Assembly (NCBI RefSeq): GCF_024158035.1
Contig: NZ_JAMZEK010000002.1
Location: 186,001 to 250,000 of the forward strand
Source: Dyella lutea
Lineage (GTDB): Bacteria > Pseudomonadota > Gammaproteobacteria > Xanthomonadales > Rhodanobacteraceae
DNA length: 64,000 nucleotides
Reading direction: 5' to 3'
In this document: in pieces, positions 16,549 through 26,300 of the stretch
Position numbering within the stretch: the stretch's first letter is position 1
Layout: each line of letters starts with the position of its first letter
Program-made: the position numbers and the translations under genes
Notes under the pieces: model-generated
Database searches by the model: none
Seen by the model: the letters and a program-made list of their open reading frames with translations, nothing else
What the model was told of the DNA's origin: nothing

Positions 16549-16980
16549 TCAGTGGGAGGGGCCGGCTTCCGCCAGCCAGCGTTCGAGGATGACGGCGGCA
16601 GCCTCGGCGTCGATCCGTGCGCCGTCGCGTCGCCGCTTGAGCCCGGCGGCGCGTGCGTCGGCAAAGCGCCGCGAAGCCTCGCGGGAACTGTGGCGCTCGT
16701 CGATCAGGGCGACCGGCATGCCGTAGCGCGCGCGCACGGCTTCGGCGAAACGTCGCGCCAGCCGGCTGGCCGGCTGTTCGCGGCCTTCCAGGTCCAGCGG
16801 CAAGCCCACGACCAGGGTATCCGGCGACCAGCCCTGTTGCAGGCGGTCCAGCGCGTCCCAGTCCGGCTGTCCTTCACGCATGGCGATCGTGTCCAACGCG
16901 CGCGCGCTGCCGGTGATGCGGTTGCCGACGGCCACGCCGATCAGCTTGCTGCCGACGTCGAAGCCCAGCACGCAGCTCAT
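16549..16980 (-). CDS. ruvX: Putative pre-16S rRNA nuclease YqgF/RuvX
   Basis: 143 residues. RNase H-like nuclease implicated in trimming the 16S rRNA 5' end. Starts MSCVLGFDVGSKLIGVAVGN, containing the first catalytic Asp; LVVGLPLDLEGREQPASR near 76 and ALIDERHSSREASRRF near 109 and RIDAEAAAVILERWL near 126 provide the remaining acidic residues. Ten bases after yqgE, the conserved yqgE-yqgF pairing. Confidence 0.96.
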   Translation of the reverse strand: MSCVLGFDVGSKLIGVAVGNRITGSARALDTIAMREGQPDWDALDRLQQGWSPDTLVVGLPLDLEGREQPASRLARRFAEAVRARYGMPVALIDERHSSREASRRFADARAAGLKRRRDGARIDAEAAAVILERWLAEAGPSH

Positions 16981-16990
16981 CGGGTTGTGC

Positions 16991-17560
16991 TCACGCGTGT
17001 CCGGCGTAGCCGGGCAGCTGCAGCGGGTCCAGGCCCATCAGGCCGGCGGCCGCGCTCCAGCGCTCGTCCAGCGGGGTATCGAAGATGATGCGGTCGTTCG
17101 CCTCGACGGTGAGCCAGGCATTGTCCTTCAGCTCCTGCTCGAGCTGCCCGGCGCCCCAGCCGGAGTAGCCCAGCGCGAGCAGTGCCTGGTGGGGCCCCTC
17201 GCCGGCGGCCATCGCCACCAGGATGTCGCGCGAGGTGGTGATCGACCAGGCCTCGTTGACGCGGAAACTGGACTCCCAGTGCCCGTGTTCGCGGTGCAGC
17301 ACGAAACCGCGCTCCTGCTGCATGGGGCCACCGATCAGCACCGGTGCGTCGGCCAGGTCCAGATCGGCGCACTCCAGCTTCATCTGCGCCAGGATGTCGC
17401 CCAGGCGGTATTCGGACAGCTGGTTGATCAGCAGACCCAGTGCACCGTCCTCGTCGTGCTGGCACAGCAGCACCACCCCCCGCGCGAATGGCCCGTCAGT
17501 GAGGCTGGGCATGGCGATGAGGAAATGCCCTGAGAGGGAGGAGGGGGGCGAGATCTGCAT
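16991..17560 (-). CDS. yqgE: YqgE/AlgH family protein
   Basis: 189 residues from the ATG at 17560 (MQISPPSSLSGHFLIAMPSL); upstream in-frame codons add a non-conserved tail. Family landmarks: GVVLLCQHDEDGALGLLINQ near 27, VLIGGPMQQERGFVLHRE near 70, GYSGWGAGQLEQELKDNAWL near 124. Biochemical role unknown; in Pseudomonas the gene (algH) influences alginate. Always close to ruvX, as here. Confidence 0.95.
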   Translation of the reverse strand: MQISPPSSLSGHFLIAMPSLTDGPFARGVVLLCQHDEDGALGLLINQLSEYRLGDILAQMKLECADLDLADAPVLIGGPMQQERGFVLHREHGHWESSFRVNEAWSITTSRDILVAMAAGEGPHQALLALGYSGWGAGQLEQELKDNAWLTVEANDRIIFDTPLDERWSAAAGLMGLDPLQLPGYAGHA

Positions 17561-17610
17561 GGCCGGCATTGTAGTCGCCGGCGCGCCGTACTGCCTGCAT
17601 GGCGGGAAAA

Positions 17611-18474
17611 TCACTTGTTGCGCAGGACGTCGCCGGGCAGGAACTGCCAGGTGCGGGTGATGTAAAGCTCGTCCACCCCCTTGTCGCGCGGAATCGGCGG
17701 GAACGGTGCTGACAGCCGCACGATGCGCTGGGCCGCGGCGTCCAGCAGCGGCGAGCCGGAACTCTGGATCACCTTGATGCTGATGACGCTGCCATCCCGG
17801 TCCAGGCCGACAGTGAGGATCAGCTCGCCGTGCAATTGGCGTCGCCGGGCCTCTTCCGGGTAGTTCAGGTTGCCGATCCGCTCGACCCGGTCGGACCAGC
17901 CGCGGATGTAGCTGGCGTAGGCGTATTCGCGGGTGTTGGCCGAGATGTACTTCTTGCGCGGCCGCTTGGCGTAGGCCTCGTTGCGGTTGCGCAGCTCGGC
18001 GGCGAGCTGGGCGATCTCCTGGCGGCGCTGCAGTTCCGCCGCGCGGTCGGCGGGATCGCTGTCCACCGGGCGCCGCTCGCTGCCGGCATCCACGGTGAAG
18101 CGGCTGTCGCCGCGGGTGGTGACCATGCGGTCCGGCCGGGGCGGCTGCGGCGCCGGGTTGGCGTCGTCCACCGGCGCCGGTGCCACGCCCGGGGTTGGCT
18201 TGGGCAGCGGTCCGCTGAAGGCGTTGGAGGGGCGCTCGGCGCGATCGCTGGTGCCGCCGCCGCGATTGTTCGCCTGGGCCAGGAAGTCGGCCTTGTCCGG
18301 CGCTTCACGGTTGGCCACGTTGACCAGGGTCACGTCCAGCGTGGGCAGGCTCGGCTTGGGCTTGACGAAGTCGAATGTGATGCCAAGCAGCAGCACGCCG
18401 TGCAGCACCAGCGAAAACAGCAGGGTGGCGCCGATCATGTCGGGACCGGTGGCGCGTTGGACGGGGCGACTCAC
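17611..18474 (-). CDS. tonB: TonB-family energy transducer (TonB3-like)
   Basis: 287 residues. One N-terminal transmembrane segment (about 13-35, MIGATLLFSLVLHGVLLLGI), a proline-rich stretch around 90-112 (PLPKPTPGVAPAPV), a charged helical linker (AAELQRRQEIAQLAAELRNR), and a C-terminal TonB domain (about 195-285: LNYPEEARRRQLHGELIL, VIQSSGSPLLDAAAQRIVRL). The start overlaps the gshB stop by four bases. In P. aeruginosa the equivalent gene tonB3 sits between yqgE and gshB beside pilG and is needed for twitching and pilus assembly, so a pilus-related role is likely here. No exbBD in the window. Confidence 0.88.
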   Translation of the reverse strand: MSRPVQRATGPDMIGATLLFSLVLHGVLLLGITFDFVKPKPSLPTLDVTLVNVANREAPDKADFLAQANNRGGGTSDRAERPSNAFSGPLPKPTPGVAPAPVDDANPAPQPPRPDRMVTTRGDSRFTVDAGSERRPVDSDPADRAAELQRRQEIAQLAAELRNRNEAYAKRPRKKYISANTREYAYASYIRGWSDRVERIGNLNYPEEARRRQLHGELILTVGLDRDGSVISIKVIQSSGSPLLDAAAQRIVRLSAPFPPIPRDKGVDELYITRTWQFLPGDVLRNK

Positions 18475-19448
18475 TTAGGCACGGCTTCCTGGGATGTCCG
18501 TTCGATCGCGTCGAACAGGGTCCCGGCAATGTTAAGGCCGAACTGGGCGTCGAGCTCACGCACGCAGGTCGGCGATGTGACGTTGATCTCGGTCAGGTAG
18601 TCGCCGATTACGTCCAGGCCGACGAAACGCAGGCCGCGCCGGACCAGTTCCGGCCCAACCTCGGCGGCGATCCAGCGGTCACGGTCGGACAGCGGCACGC
18701 CTTCGCCGCGGCCGCCGGCCGCCAGGTTGCCGCGGAACTCGTTTCCCTGCGGGATGCGCGCCAGCGCATAGGGCACCGGCTCGCCATCGACCAGCAGCAC
18801 GCGCTTGTCGCCGGCGCTGATCTGCGGAATGAATTTCTGCGCCACTGCGAACTGTCGCCCCTGGCCGTGCGAATCGCCGCCCAGCAAGGTCTCCAGCATC
18901 GAATTCAGGTTCGGGTCGCCGGCTTTCACGCGGAAGATCCCTCGCCCACCCATGCCGTCCAGCGGCTTGAGCACCGCTTCGCCGTGTTCGGCGACGAAGG
19001 CGCGCAGTTCGACCGGGTCGCGTGCCACCAGGGTCGGCGCCATGCATTGCGGGAAATGCAGGGCGAACACCTTTTCGTTGCAGTCGCGCAGCGAGCGCGG
19101 GTCGTTGATCACCTGGGTGCCGGCCCGCTGTGCAGCCTCCAGCACCATGGTGTCGTAGAGGAACTGCTGGTCGACGGGGGGGTCCTTGCGCATCAGCACC
19201 ACGTCGATGTCGCGCAGGTCGCGCCATTGCGCCGCCTCCAGCTCGAACCAGCCCGAGGGATCGTCCTTGACCCTGAGCGGGGTCAGTCGCGCCCACGGCA
19301 GGCCATCGCGCAGGGCGAGGTCGCCCTGTTCCATGTAGAGCAGCCGATGGCCCCGCCGCTGCGCTTCCAGCAGCATGGCGAAGGTGGTGTCCTTCACGAT
19401 CTTGATGGCGCTGATGGGATCCATCAGCACGGCGACCGAGAGCGGCAT
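18471..19448 (-). CDS. gshB: Glutathione synthetase
   Basis: 325 residues from the ATG at 19448 (GGAGAAG upstream). ATP-grasp ligase joining gamma-glutamylcysteine and glycine. N-terminal domain: VLMDPISAIKIVKDTTFAML, LYMEQGDL, RKDPPVDQQFLYDTM near 105. ATP-grasp: VLKPLDGMGGRGIFRV near 164, RVLLVDGEPVPYALARIP near 221, GLDVIGDYLTEINVTSPT near 280. First gene of the leftward run, divergent from pilG across 320 bp. gshB next to pilG is conserved in pseudomonads. Confidence 0.96.
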   Translation of the reverse strand: MPLSVAVLMDPISAIKIVKDTTFAMLLEAQRRGHRLLYMEQGDLALRDGLPWARLTPLRVKDDPSGWFELEAAQWRDLRDIDVVLMRKDPPVDQQFLYDTMVLEAAQRAGTQVINDPRSLRDCNEKVFALHFPQCMAPTLVARDPVELRAFVAEHGEAVLKPLDGMGGRGIFRVKAGDPNLNSMLETLLGGDSHGQGRQFAVAQKFIPQISAGDKRVLLVDGEPVPYALARIPQGNEFRGNLAAGGRGEGVPLSDRDRWIAAEVGPELVRRGLRFVGLDVIGDYLTEINVTSPTCVRELDAQFGLNIAGTLFDAIERTSQEAVPK

Positions 19449-19768
19449 GGGCTTCTCCGGGGTGGGGCAGGGCCGTTGTGGGGACCGGCATGTTCGCCGA
19501 CCCGCCGGTGCTGGGCAAGGCGCGCCGGCCCTCTCGGCGGCGACGGTTAACCGTTTTCGCGAGCGCGACGTACTGGGCATCCAGCAGCCTTTCGGCTTGA
19601 CGGGCCGGGGGGCAAGCGGTAAACAGCAACGACTGATCGGCGTTCTGCGAAAAAACGCGTCATAACAACACCAAGCTGGACATTTTTAATCTGCTGCGAT
19701 AGCGCCGAAGGCTGCCAAGGCGCTAACGCTGCTTCACCTGAGCCTGGGGCGGGCCGCAGGGGGATTGA
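19449..19768. promoter_or_regulatory. Divergent gshB/pilG intergenic region
   Basis: 320 bp with no gene. It holds an exact 12-bp palindrome ACGGTTAACCGT (19543-19554), an AT-richer stretch at 19650-19690 (AAAAAACGCGTCATAACAAC and TTTTTAATC), and TGGACA followed 16 bases later by ATAGCG, a possible promoter for the pil-chp operon. No terminator-like structure is visible. Promoter assignment is tentative. Confidence 0.45.
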
Positions 19769-20173
19769 GTGAACTTGAACGTGAGTGCTAACGGTCTGGC
19801 CGGTCTGAAGGTCATGGTGATCGACGACTCCAAGACCATCCGGCGCACCGCCGAAACCTTGCTGAAGAAGGAAGGCTGCGACGTGCTGACCGCCGTCGAC
19901 GGCTTCGAGGCGCTGGCCAAGATCTCCGACCAGAAGCCGGCAATCATCTTCGTCGACATCATGATGCCGCGCCTGGATGGCTATCAGACCTGCGCGCTGA
20001 TCAAGAACAACCCGCTGTTCCGCTCCACGCCTGTCATCATGCTCAGCTCGAAGGACGGCCTGTTCGACAAGGCCCGCGGCCGCATCGTCGGCGCCGAGCA
20101 GTACCTGACCAAGCCGTTCACGCGCGACGAGCTGCTCGGAGCGATTCACCGTCACGTCGGTGCGGCGGCCTGA
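19769..20173 (+). CDS. pilG: Twitching motility response regulator PilG
   Basis: 134 residues, GTG start at 19769 after GGGGGA. Stand-alone CheY-like receiver: acidic pair VMVIDDSKTIRR, phospho-acceptor Asp63 in IIFVDIMMPRLDGY, Ser/Thr switch VIMLSSKDG, Lys in LTKPFTRDEL. PilG receives phosphate from ChpA and promotes pilus extension with PilB and cAMP synthesis in P. aeruginosa. First gene of the operon. Confidence 0.96.
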   Translation: MNLNVSANGLAGLKVMVIDDSKTIRRTAETLLKKEGCDVLTAVDGFEALAKISDQKPAIIFVDIMMPRLDGYQTCALIKNNPLFRSTPVIMLSSKDGLFDKARGRIVGAEQYLTKPFTRDELLGAIHRHVGAAA

Positions 20174-20205
20174 CATGTACGACTACGGCGTCTGAGGGGA
20201 GGCCT

Positions 20206-20577
20206 GTGGCAAAGATTCTCATCATCGACGACTCGCCGACCGACGTGCGGGTATTCACGACCCTCCTGGAGGGGGCCGGTCATGTCGTGTCCGCGGTCAG
20301 CACGGCCGAGGAAGGCATCGAGCGCGTGCGTGGCGACCTGCCGGACCTGGTGATCATGGACGTGATCATGCCGGGCATGAACGGCTTCCAGGCGACCCGC
20401 ACGCTGACGCGCGATCCGGCGACCTCGAACATCCCGATCGTGATGATCACCACCAAGTCGATGGAAACCGATCGCGTGTGGGGTCTGCGCCAGGGTGCCC
20501 GGGCCTTCATCACCAAGCCGGTGAAGGAAAAGGAATTGCTGGCCTGCATCAACGACCTGTTGCCGAGTGCTGCATGA
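20206..20577 (+). CDS. pilH: Twitching motility response regulator PilH
   Basis: 123 residues, GTG start (GGGAGG just upstream). Single receiver domain: ILIIDDSPTDVRV, Asp52 in LVIMDVIMPGMNGF, MITTKS switch, ITKPVKEKEL Lys. In Pseudomonas PilH acts as the second output/phosphate sink and favours retraction. The stop overlaps the pilI ATG. Confidence 0.95.
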   Translation: MAKILIIDDSPTDVRVFTTLLEGAGHVVSAVSTAEEGIERVRGDLPDLVIMDVIMPGMNGFQATRTLTRDPATSNIPIVMITTKSMETDRVWGLRQGARAFITKPVKEKELLACINDLLPSAA

Positions 20578-21113
20578 ACGAGGCGGCCAATCTCTCCCCG
20601 TTCGAGGTTCTTGCCCGCTACGAGCGGCTGTCGCTGGCCCACACCTCCGATACCCGTCAGACGATGGAGGCGCCCGGTCTCTGGCGCGGCATCGGCTATC
20701 GCGTGGGCTCGCGGCTGTTCGTGAGCAGCATCGACGAGATCAACGAGCTGCTTGCGGTGCCGGTGATGACCACGGTGCCGGGCACGCAGCCCTGGCTGCT
20801 GGGCGTGGCCAATGTGCGCGGCAACCTGGTCCCGGTGATCGATCTGGGCCGGTTCCTGTTCGATGCCCGCACCCAGGTCACCGAGCGCACCCGCCTGCTG
20901 ATCGTGCGGCAGGGCGGCGGCAACGTGGCATTGATGGTCGACGAGGTGTTCGGCCAGCGCACGGTGGACGAGATCCAGCGCCGCGATGCCGAGCCGGAGG
21001 ACGATCCGCGCCTGGCGCGCTTCGTCGACGATCGTGTCGGCGAGCAGAAATTGGCGCTGTTCAGCATGGGGCGGCTGGTACGCGCCCCGGATTTCCGTCA
21101 GGCCGCGGCTTGA
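20574..21113 (+). CDS. pilI: CheW-like coupling protein PilI
   Basis: 179 residues, ATG at 20574 overlapping the pilH stop. CheW domain (about 30-170): [40 protein letters not shown] near 80, [15 protein letters not shown] near 120, FSMGRL near 165. Links the receptor PilJ to the kinase ChpA. Separated from pilJ by 121 bp. Confidence 0.95.
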   Translation: MNEAANLSPFEVLARYERLSLAHTSDTRQTMEAPGLWRGIGYRVGSRLFVSSIDEINELLAVPVMTTVPGTQPWLLGVANVRGNLVPVIDLGRFLFDARTQVTERTRLLIVRQGGGNVALMVDEVFGQRTVDEIQRRDAEPEDDPRLARFVDDRVGEQKLALFSMGRLVRAPDFRQAAA

Positions 21114-21234
21114 CGGGCGGAATGATGGTTGGGACGGCGTCCACCGACGCCGGAACAGGGGCGGCAAGTCTCGGGTTCGGGCACCTGGCAGGGCTGGCGC
21201 GCAAACCCACAAGCTGTGGAAGGGTGAGGTGAAC

Positions 21235-23265
21235 ATGAGCACTACAGGGGGCATCGGCAAGGAACGCGGCTATACCGGCCTGATCGTTCTGCTGCTGATC
21301 TCGATCGGTTTGGCGGCCGTGGACTTCGTGCTGCTCAACCAGAAGAACGCCGAGGATCGCGAGGCGGTTGGCCTGACCACGCAGATCCAGGTGCTTTCGC
21401 AGCAGACCGCGAAGTACGCGATCGAGTCGGCGGACGGCAACGTCAATTCCTTCCAGGAACTGGCCAGCACGCGCAATGCCATCGACTCGGCCGTGCAACG
21501 GTTGACCAAGGGCGATCCTGCCGGCGGCATGCAGCCATACGCGGACAACAACACCTCGCCGGCGGGCCGTGCGGTGACCGCGCTGCAGAATGCCTGGTCC
21601 CAGCTCGACGGTGACATCGGCAAGATCCTGTCGAACAAGGCGGTCGTGCTCGATTCGGCGAGTCGCGCCGACACCCTGTCCAAGCAGATCCCGCTGCTCA
21701 ACTCCAGCACCGAGCAGGTGGTGAACATCCTGCAGCAGCGCAACGGCAGCGCCGACCAGATGCTCGGTTCGTCGCGCCAGATGCTGGTGGCTGACCGCAT
21801 GATCCGTCGCGTGCAGGAGGTGTTGCAGGGCGGCGACTCCGCGCAGCCGGCCGCAGACGGCCTCGCCCGCGACGCCCAGCTGTACGGCACGGTGCTCAAC
21901 GGCCTGCTGGAAGGCGACAGCGCCGCCGGCATCCGGGCGATGAACGACGCCAACGCGCAGAAGATCCTCAAGGGCATGCAGGAGAGCTGGACCCAGCTGC
22001 AGGACCCGGTGTCCAAGCTGGTGTCCGCGGCCGGCAACATCATCGACGTGAAGAGCGCCGGCAACCAGGCCTCGCTGGACTCGCAGAACGTGCTGCTGCG
22101 CGCCAACGAGCTGGCTGACCAGATCGGCAAACTGCCGCTGCGGCGGCTGTTCCCGAACCTGTGGTGGGGCATCTTCGGTGCGATCGGCACCGTCGCCTTC
22201 GCCCTGCTGCTGGTATTCCAGCTGGTGCGCGACCAGCGCCGGCGCTTCCAGGACTCGGCCGAGCTGAACCAGCGCAACCAGGAGGCGATCATGCGCCTGC
22301 TGGACGAAATGGGCTCGCTCGCCGAAGGTGACCTCACGGTAAAGACCACCGTGTCGGAGGACATCACCGGCGCCATCGCCGACTCGGTGAACTACGCCAT
22401 CGACGAGTTGCGCACCCTGGTGACCACCATCAACGAGACCTCCGAGCAGGTGTCCTCGTCGGCGCAGGAAACCCAGACCACCGCCCGCCAGCTGGCCGAA
22501 TCGGCGCAGGCGCAGGCGCAGCGCATCAGTACTGCGACCTCGGCGATCAACCAGATCGCCAGCTCGATGGACAACGTGTCGAAGGATTCGGCCGAATCGG
22601 CCGACGTGGCCGAGCGCTCGGTGCAGATCGCCTCGCGCGGCGCCGAGGTGGTGCGCGAGACGATATCGGGCATGGACTCGATCCGCGACCAGATCCAGGA
22701 GACATCCAAGCGCATCAAGCGCCTGGGTGAGTCCTCCCAGGAAATCGGCTCGATCGTGGAACTGATCAACGACATCGCCGAGCAGACCAACATCCTCGCG
22801 CTCAATGCCGCGATCCAGGCGGCCTCGGCCGGCGAGGCGGGCCGCGGTTTCGCGGTGGTGGCGGACGAAGTGCAGCGCCTCGCCGAACGCTCGGCGAGCG
22901 CGACCAAGCGCATCGAGACGCTGGTGCAGGCGATTCAGTCCGACACCAACGAGGCGGTGAGTTCGATGGAACAGACCACTGCCGAGGTGGTGTCCGGGGC
23001 CCGCAAGGCCGAGGACGCCGGTAGCGCGCTGGGAGACATCGAGCGCGTGTCGCATGACCTGTCCGCACTGATTCAGAACATCTCCACCGCGGCGCGCCAG
23101 CAGTCCGCGGCGGCGACCGACATCTCCCAGTCGATGAACGCGATCCAGGAAATCACCTCGCAGACCTCGCAGGGTGCCAGCCAGACCGCGGACTCGATCG
23201 GTTACCTGGCGCAGTTGGCGAGCGATCTGCGCCGCTCGGTGGCTCACTTCAAGCTGCCGGGTTGA
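21235..23265 (+). CDS. pilJ: Type IV pilus methyl-accepting chemotaxis receptor PilJ
   Basis: 676 residues from the ATG at 21235 (GTG at 21229 is an alternative two codons upstream). TM1 about 14-34 ([20 protein letters not shown]), a periplasmic helical sensor of about 270 residues (PilJ-type repeats with SVDSAVQRL-like segments), TM2 about 307-328 ([20 protein letters not shown]), HAMP, then a long cytoplasmic coiled coil with the MCP hairpin tip [20 protein letters not shown] near 515. Senses surface contact/retraction through pilin in Pseudomonas. The tip has the Pil-specific sequence context; no methyltransferase gene (pilK) follows. Confidence 0.96.
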   Translation: MSTTGGIGKERGYTGLIVLLLISIGLAAVDFVLLNQKNAEDREAVGLTTQIQVLSQQTAKYAIESADGNVNSFQELASTRNAIDSAVQRLTKGDPAGGMQPYADNNTSPAGRAVTALQNAWSQLDGDIGKILSNKAVVLDSASRADTLSKQIPLLNSSTEQVVNILQQRNGSADQMLGSSRQMLVADRMIRRVQEVLQGGDSAQPAADGLARDAQLYGTVLNGLLEGDSAAGIRAMNDANAQKILKGMQESWTQLQDPVSKLVSAAGNIIDVKSAGNQASLDSQNVLLRANELADQIGKLPLRRLFPNLWWGIFGAIGTVAFALLLVFQLVRDQRRRFQDSAELNQRNQEAIMRLLDEMGSLAEGDLTVKTTVSEDITGAIADSVNYAIDELRTLVTTINETSEQVSSSAQETQTTARQLAESAQAQAQRISTATSAINQIASSMDNVSKDSAESADVAERSVQIASRGAEVVRETISGMDSIRDQIQETSKRIKRLGESSQEIGSIVELINDIAEQTNILALNAAIQAASAGEAGRGFAVVADEVQRLAERSASATKRIETLVQAIQSDTNEAVSSMEQTTAEVVSGARKAEDAGSALGDIERVSHDLSALIQNISTAARQQSAAATDISQSMNAIQEITSQTSQGASQTADSIGYLAQLASDLRRSVAHFKLPG

Positions 23266-23339
23266 TTCGGGCATTCACGACAGGGGGCAACCTCGCCGGT
23301 TGCGCTATGCCTTAAAGGCGCAGCCGCAGAGAGGGGCGC

Positions 23340-26300
23340 ATGAGACTTCAAGACCATATCGATTTCACCACCCTGCAGTGGGTCAAGCCCGAGCTCGACG
23401 ACACGCTCGCGGCCGCCCGTGACGCACTGGAGTCGTACGTCGACAATCCGGGCAACCGGGATGCGATGCGCTCGTGTGCGGACAGCCTGCACCAGGTGCA
23501 CGGCACTCTGCAGATGGTCGAGCTGTACGGCGCGGCGATGGTTGCCGATGAAATGGAGACGCTCTCCATCGCCCTGCTCGAGGATCACGTCGCCGAACGC
23601 GAGGAAGCCTACGCCGCGCTGATGCGCGGACTGATGCAGTTGCCGGACTACCTCGAACGCCTTTCCAGCGGGCATCGCGACGTGCCGGTGGTCCTACTGC
23701 CGTTGCTCAACGATCTGCGTGCCAGCCGCAAGGTAGCCGCACTGACCGAGGTGGCGTTGTTCAGCCCGCGGCTGGACAACCCGCTGCCGGCCGAGGCGCC
23801 GCCGGCGGTCAGCGAAGCCCAGGCACATGCTCTGCGCAGCCGGGTCGCCGACCTGCGTCTGCGTTTCCAGCAGCATCTGCTCGGCTGGTTCCGTGGCCAG
23901 AATCCGGCTCAGCAGCTGCAGGGCATGCGCGACACCCTCAATGCCATCACCGGCTGCTGCCACAGCACCGCCGGTCGCCGGCTCTGGTGGATCGCCGCCG
24001 GTACCGTCGAAGGTCTCGAGCAGGGTTGCCTGAAGGAGCAATCGGCCGAAGTGCGCCAGCTGATCGGCAAGGTCGACCGCAGCATCCGCCAGATGCTGGA
24101 GCATGGCGAGGAAAGCCTGCGTGGTGGCGACGCCGACGATCTGGCCCGGAAGCTGCTGTTCATCGTGGCGCAGGCCAAGCAGCGCAGCCCCCAGATGGAG
24201 CTGCTGCGCAGGACCTACGCGCTGGACAGTCTGCTGCCGGATGCCGCGGAGCTGGAGCATGCGCGTGGCTCGATGGCCGGCCACAACCGGGCGCTGCTCG
24301 ATTCGGTGTCGCGGGCGCTGAAGGACGACCTGCTGCGCGTGAAGGAGGCGCTGGACCTGTTCCTGCGCCAGAGCGACGCCGATCCGTCCCAACTGGCTGC
24401 GCAGAGCGAGGTGCTTGAGCGGGTCGGTGACACGCTGGGCATGCTGGCGCTCACCGTGCCGCGGCGGGTGGTCAACGAGCAGCGCCGCGTGCTGGAGGAA
24501 ATTGCCAGTCGCATGCGCGCGCCGGAAGACGAGACGCTGCTCGATGTCGCGGGCGCACTGCTCTACGTCGAGGCGTCGCTGGACGATCACATCGAAAGCC
24601 TGGGCAGCAACGAGGAAGAGCTGGCTTCCGACGCCCACGCGGCGCCGACGCTGCCGCGCAGCGAGGCCCGTCATATCCTGTCCACGCTGATGCAGGAGGC
24701 CACCTCCAACACCACTCGTGTCAAGGATGCGATCGTCGGTTTCGTGGAATCCGGTTGGCAGCACCAGCACCTGAAGGAAGCGCCGGCGCAGATGGACGAG
24801 GTGGCCGGCGCCCTGCGCATGCTGGCCAACAGCCGCCCGGCCGAACTGGCCGAGGGTATCGGTCGCTTCATCGGCAACGAGTTGCTGGTCGACCGCCGCG
24901 TGCCGGGCAGCGCCCAGATGGATCATCTCGCCGACGCGCTGGCCGCGTTGGAGTACTACCTCGAAGCAGCGCGTGAGCACCGCGGTGGACTCGAACACAT
25001 CCTCGATGTCGCCGAACACAGCCTGCAGATGCTCGGTTACTGGCCGGTGCCGCCGGCACGCGAGCCGCTGGTCGCCGAGGTGGACGAAACCGGCGGCGTC
25101 GCCGCTGGCGACCACGGTGTGAACGAAGTTCCCTCCGCGCTGGCCGGGCTCGACGAAGAGCTGGCATCCCAGCCGGCGCTGTCGGAGTCGGTCAGCCTGG
25201 CCGGTGGCGATGATCTCGGGGCACTGCTCATCGGCGAGGCCACCGCGCCTGCCGAGCCGGCGGACGACGTGGCCGGTCTGCGCCTGGCGGAGACCGAGCA
25301 CTCGGTGATGCCCGATGACACGACGCCGGATGGCGGCGACGAGTGGGTGGAGGTCGAGGAAGCGGTCGTCGAGCAGCAACAAGCCTCCGATCCGCTGGCC
25401 TCCCAGGCCGGGTTCCAGGACTCCTCCGACGGCATCGACGACGACATCCGCGAGATCTTCCTGGAGGAGATGCAGGAAGAGATCGACAACCTGATCAAGG
25501 CTGAGCAGGCCTGGTTGGCCGATCCGTCCCAGATTGCCGCGCTCACTCCCATCCGCCGCTCGTTCCACACCCTCAAGGGGTCCGGACGTCTGGTCGGCGC
25601 GAGCGTGCTGGGCGAGTTCGCCTGGCGCTTGGAGAACATGCTCAACCGGGTGCTCGACCATACCGTCGAGCCGCACGATGGCGTCGTCGCGGTGGTGCGT
25701 CACGCCATCGAAGCGCTGCCGCAACTGCACAAGGCCCTGCGCGGCGAGGGCATGCCGACCGCGCCGCTGAGCGGGATCATGCAGGCGGCCGATCAGGTGG
25801 CCGCCGGGGAGCATCCGGACCTGGCCGGCCTGCTGGCCACCCGCAGCGAAACGGTTCGCCGGGTCGTGCGTCGCCGTGTGCCGAGTTCGGCCGCTGCCGC
25901 CGCCGAGATTCCGGCGGCCACGCTGACCCATGTGGAGGATTCCGCTCCGCCCGTGGCCGCCGTAACGGACGAGAGCATCCCGATGCCGGTGCTGCCCCCG
26001 GTGGACTCGGTCCTGCTGGAGATCCTGCGCAGCGAAGTGGCGCAGTACCTGCAGACGATCCGCTCCTATGTCAGCCGCAGCAGCAACGAGCTTCGCGTCG
26101 AGGACGGCCTGCTGCGTGCAGTGCACACGTTGCACGGCGCGATCGCCATGGTCGACATCCCCCTGCTGACCCAGTTGCTGTCGCCGCTGGAGAGTCTGCT
26201 CAAGCGCCTGCGCGCCGCGCGGGTTCCGCTGTCCTCGGAAGGCGTGCACCTGTTGGCGCAGTCGGCCGATGCGGTGGATCAGGTGATGGCGCAGTTCGAT

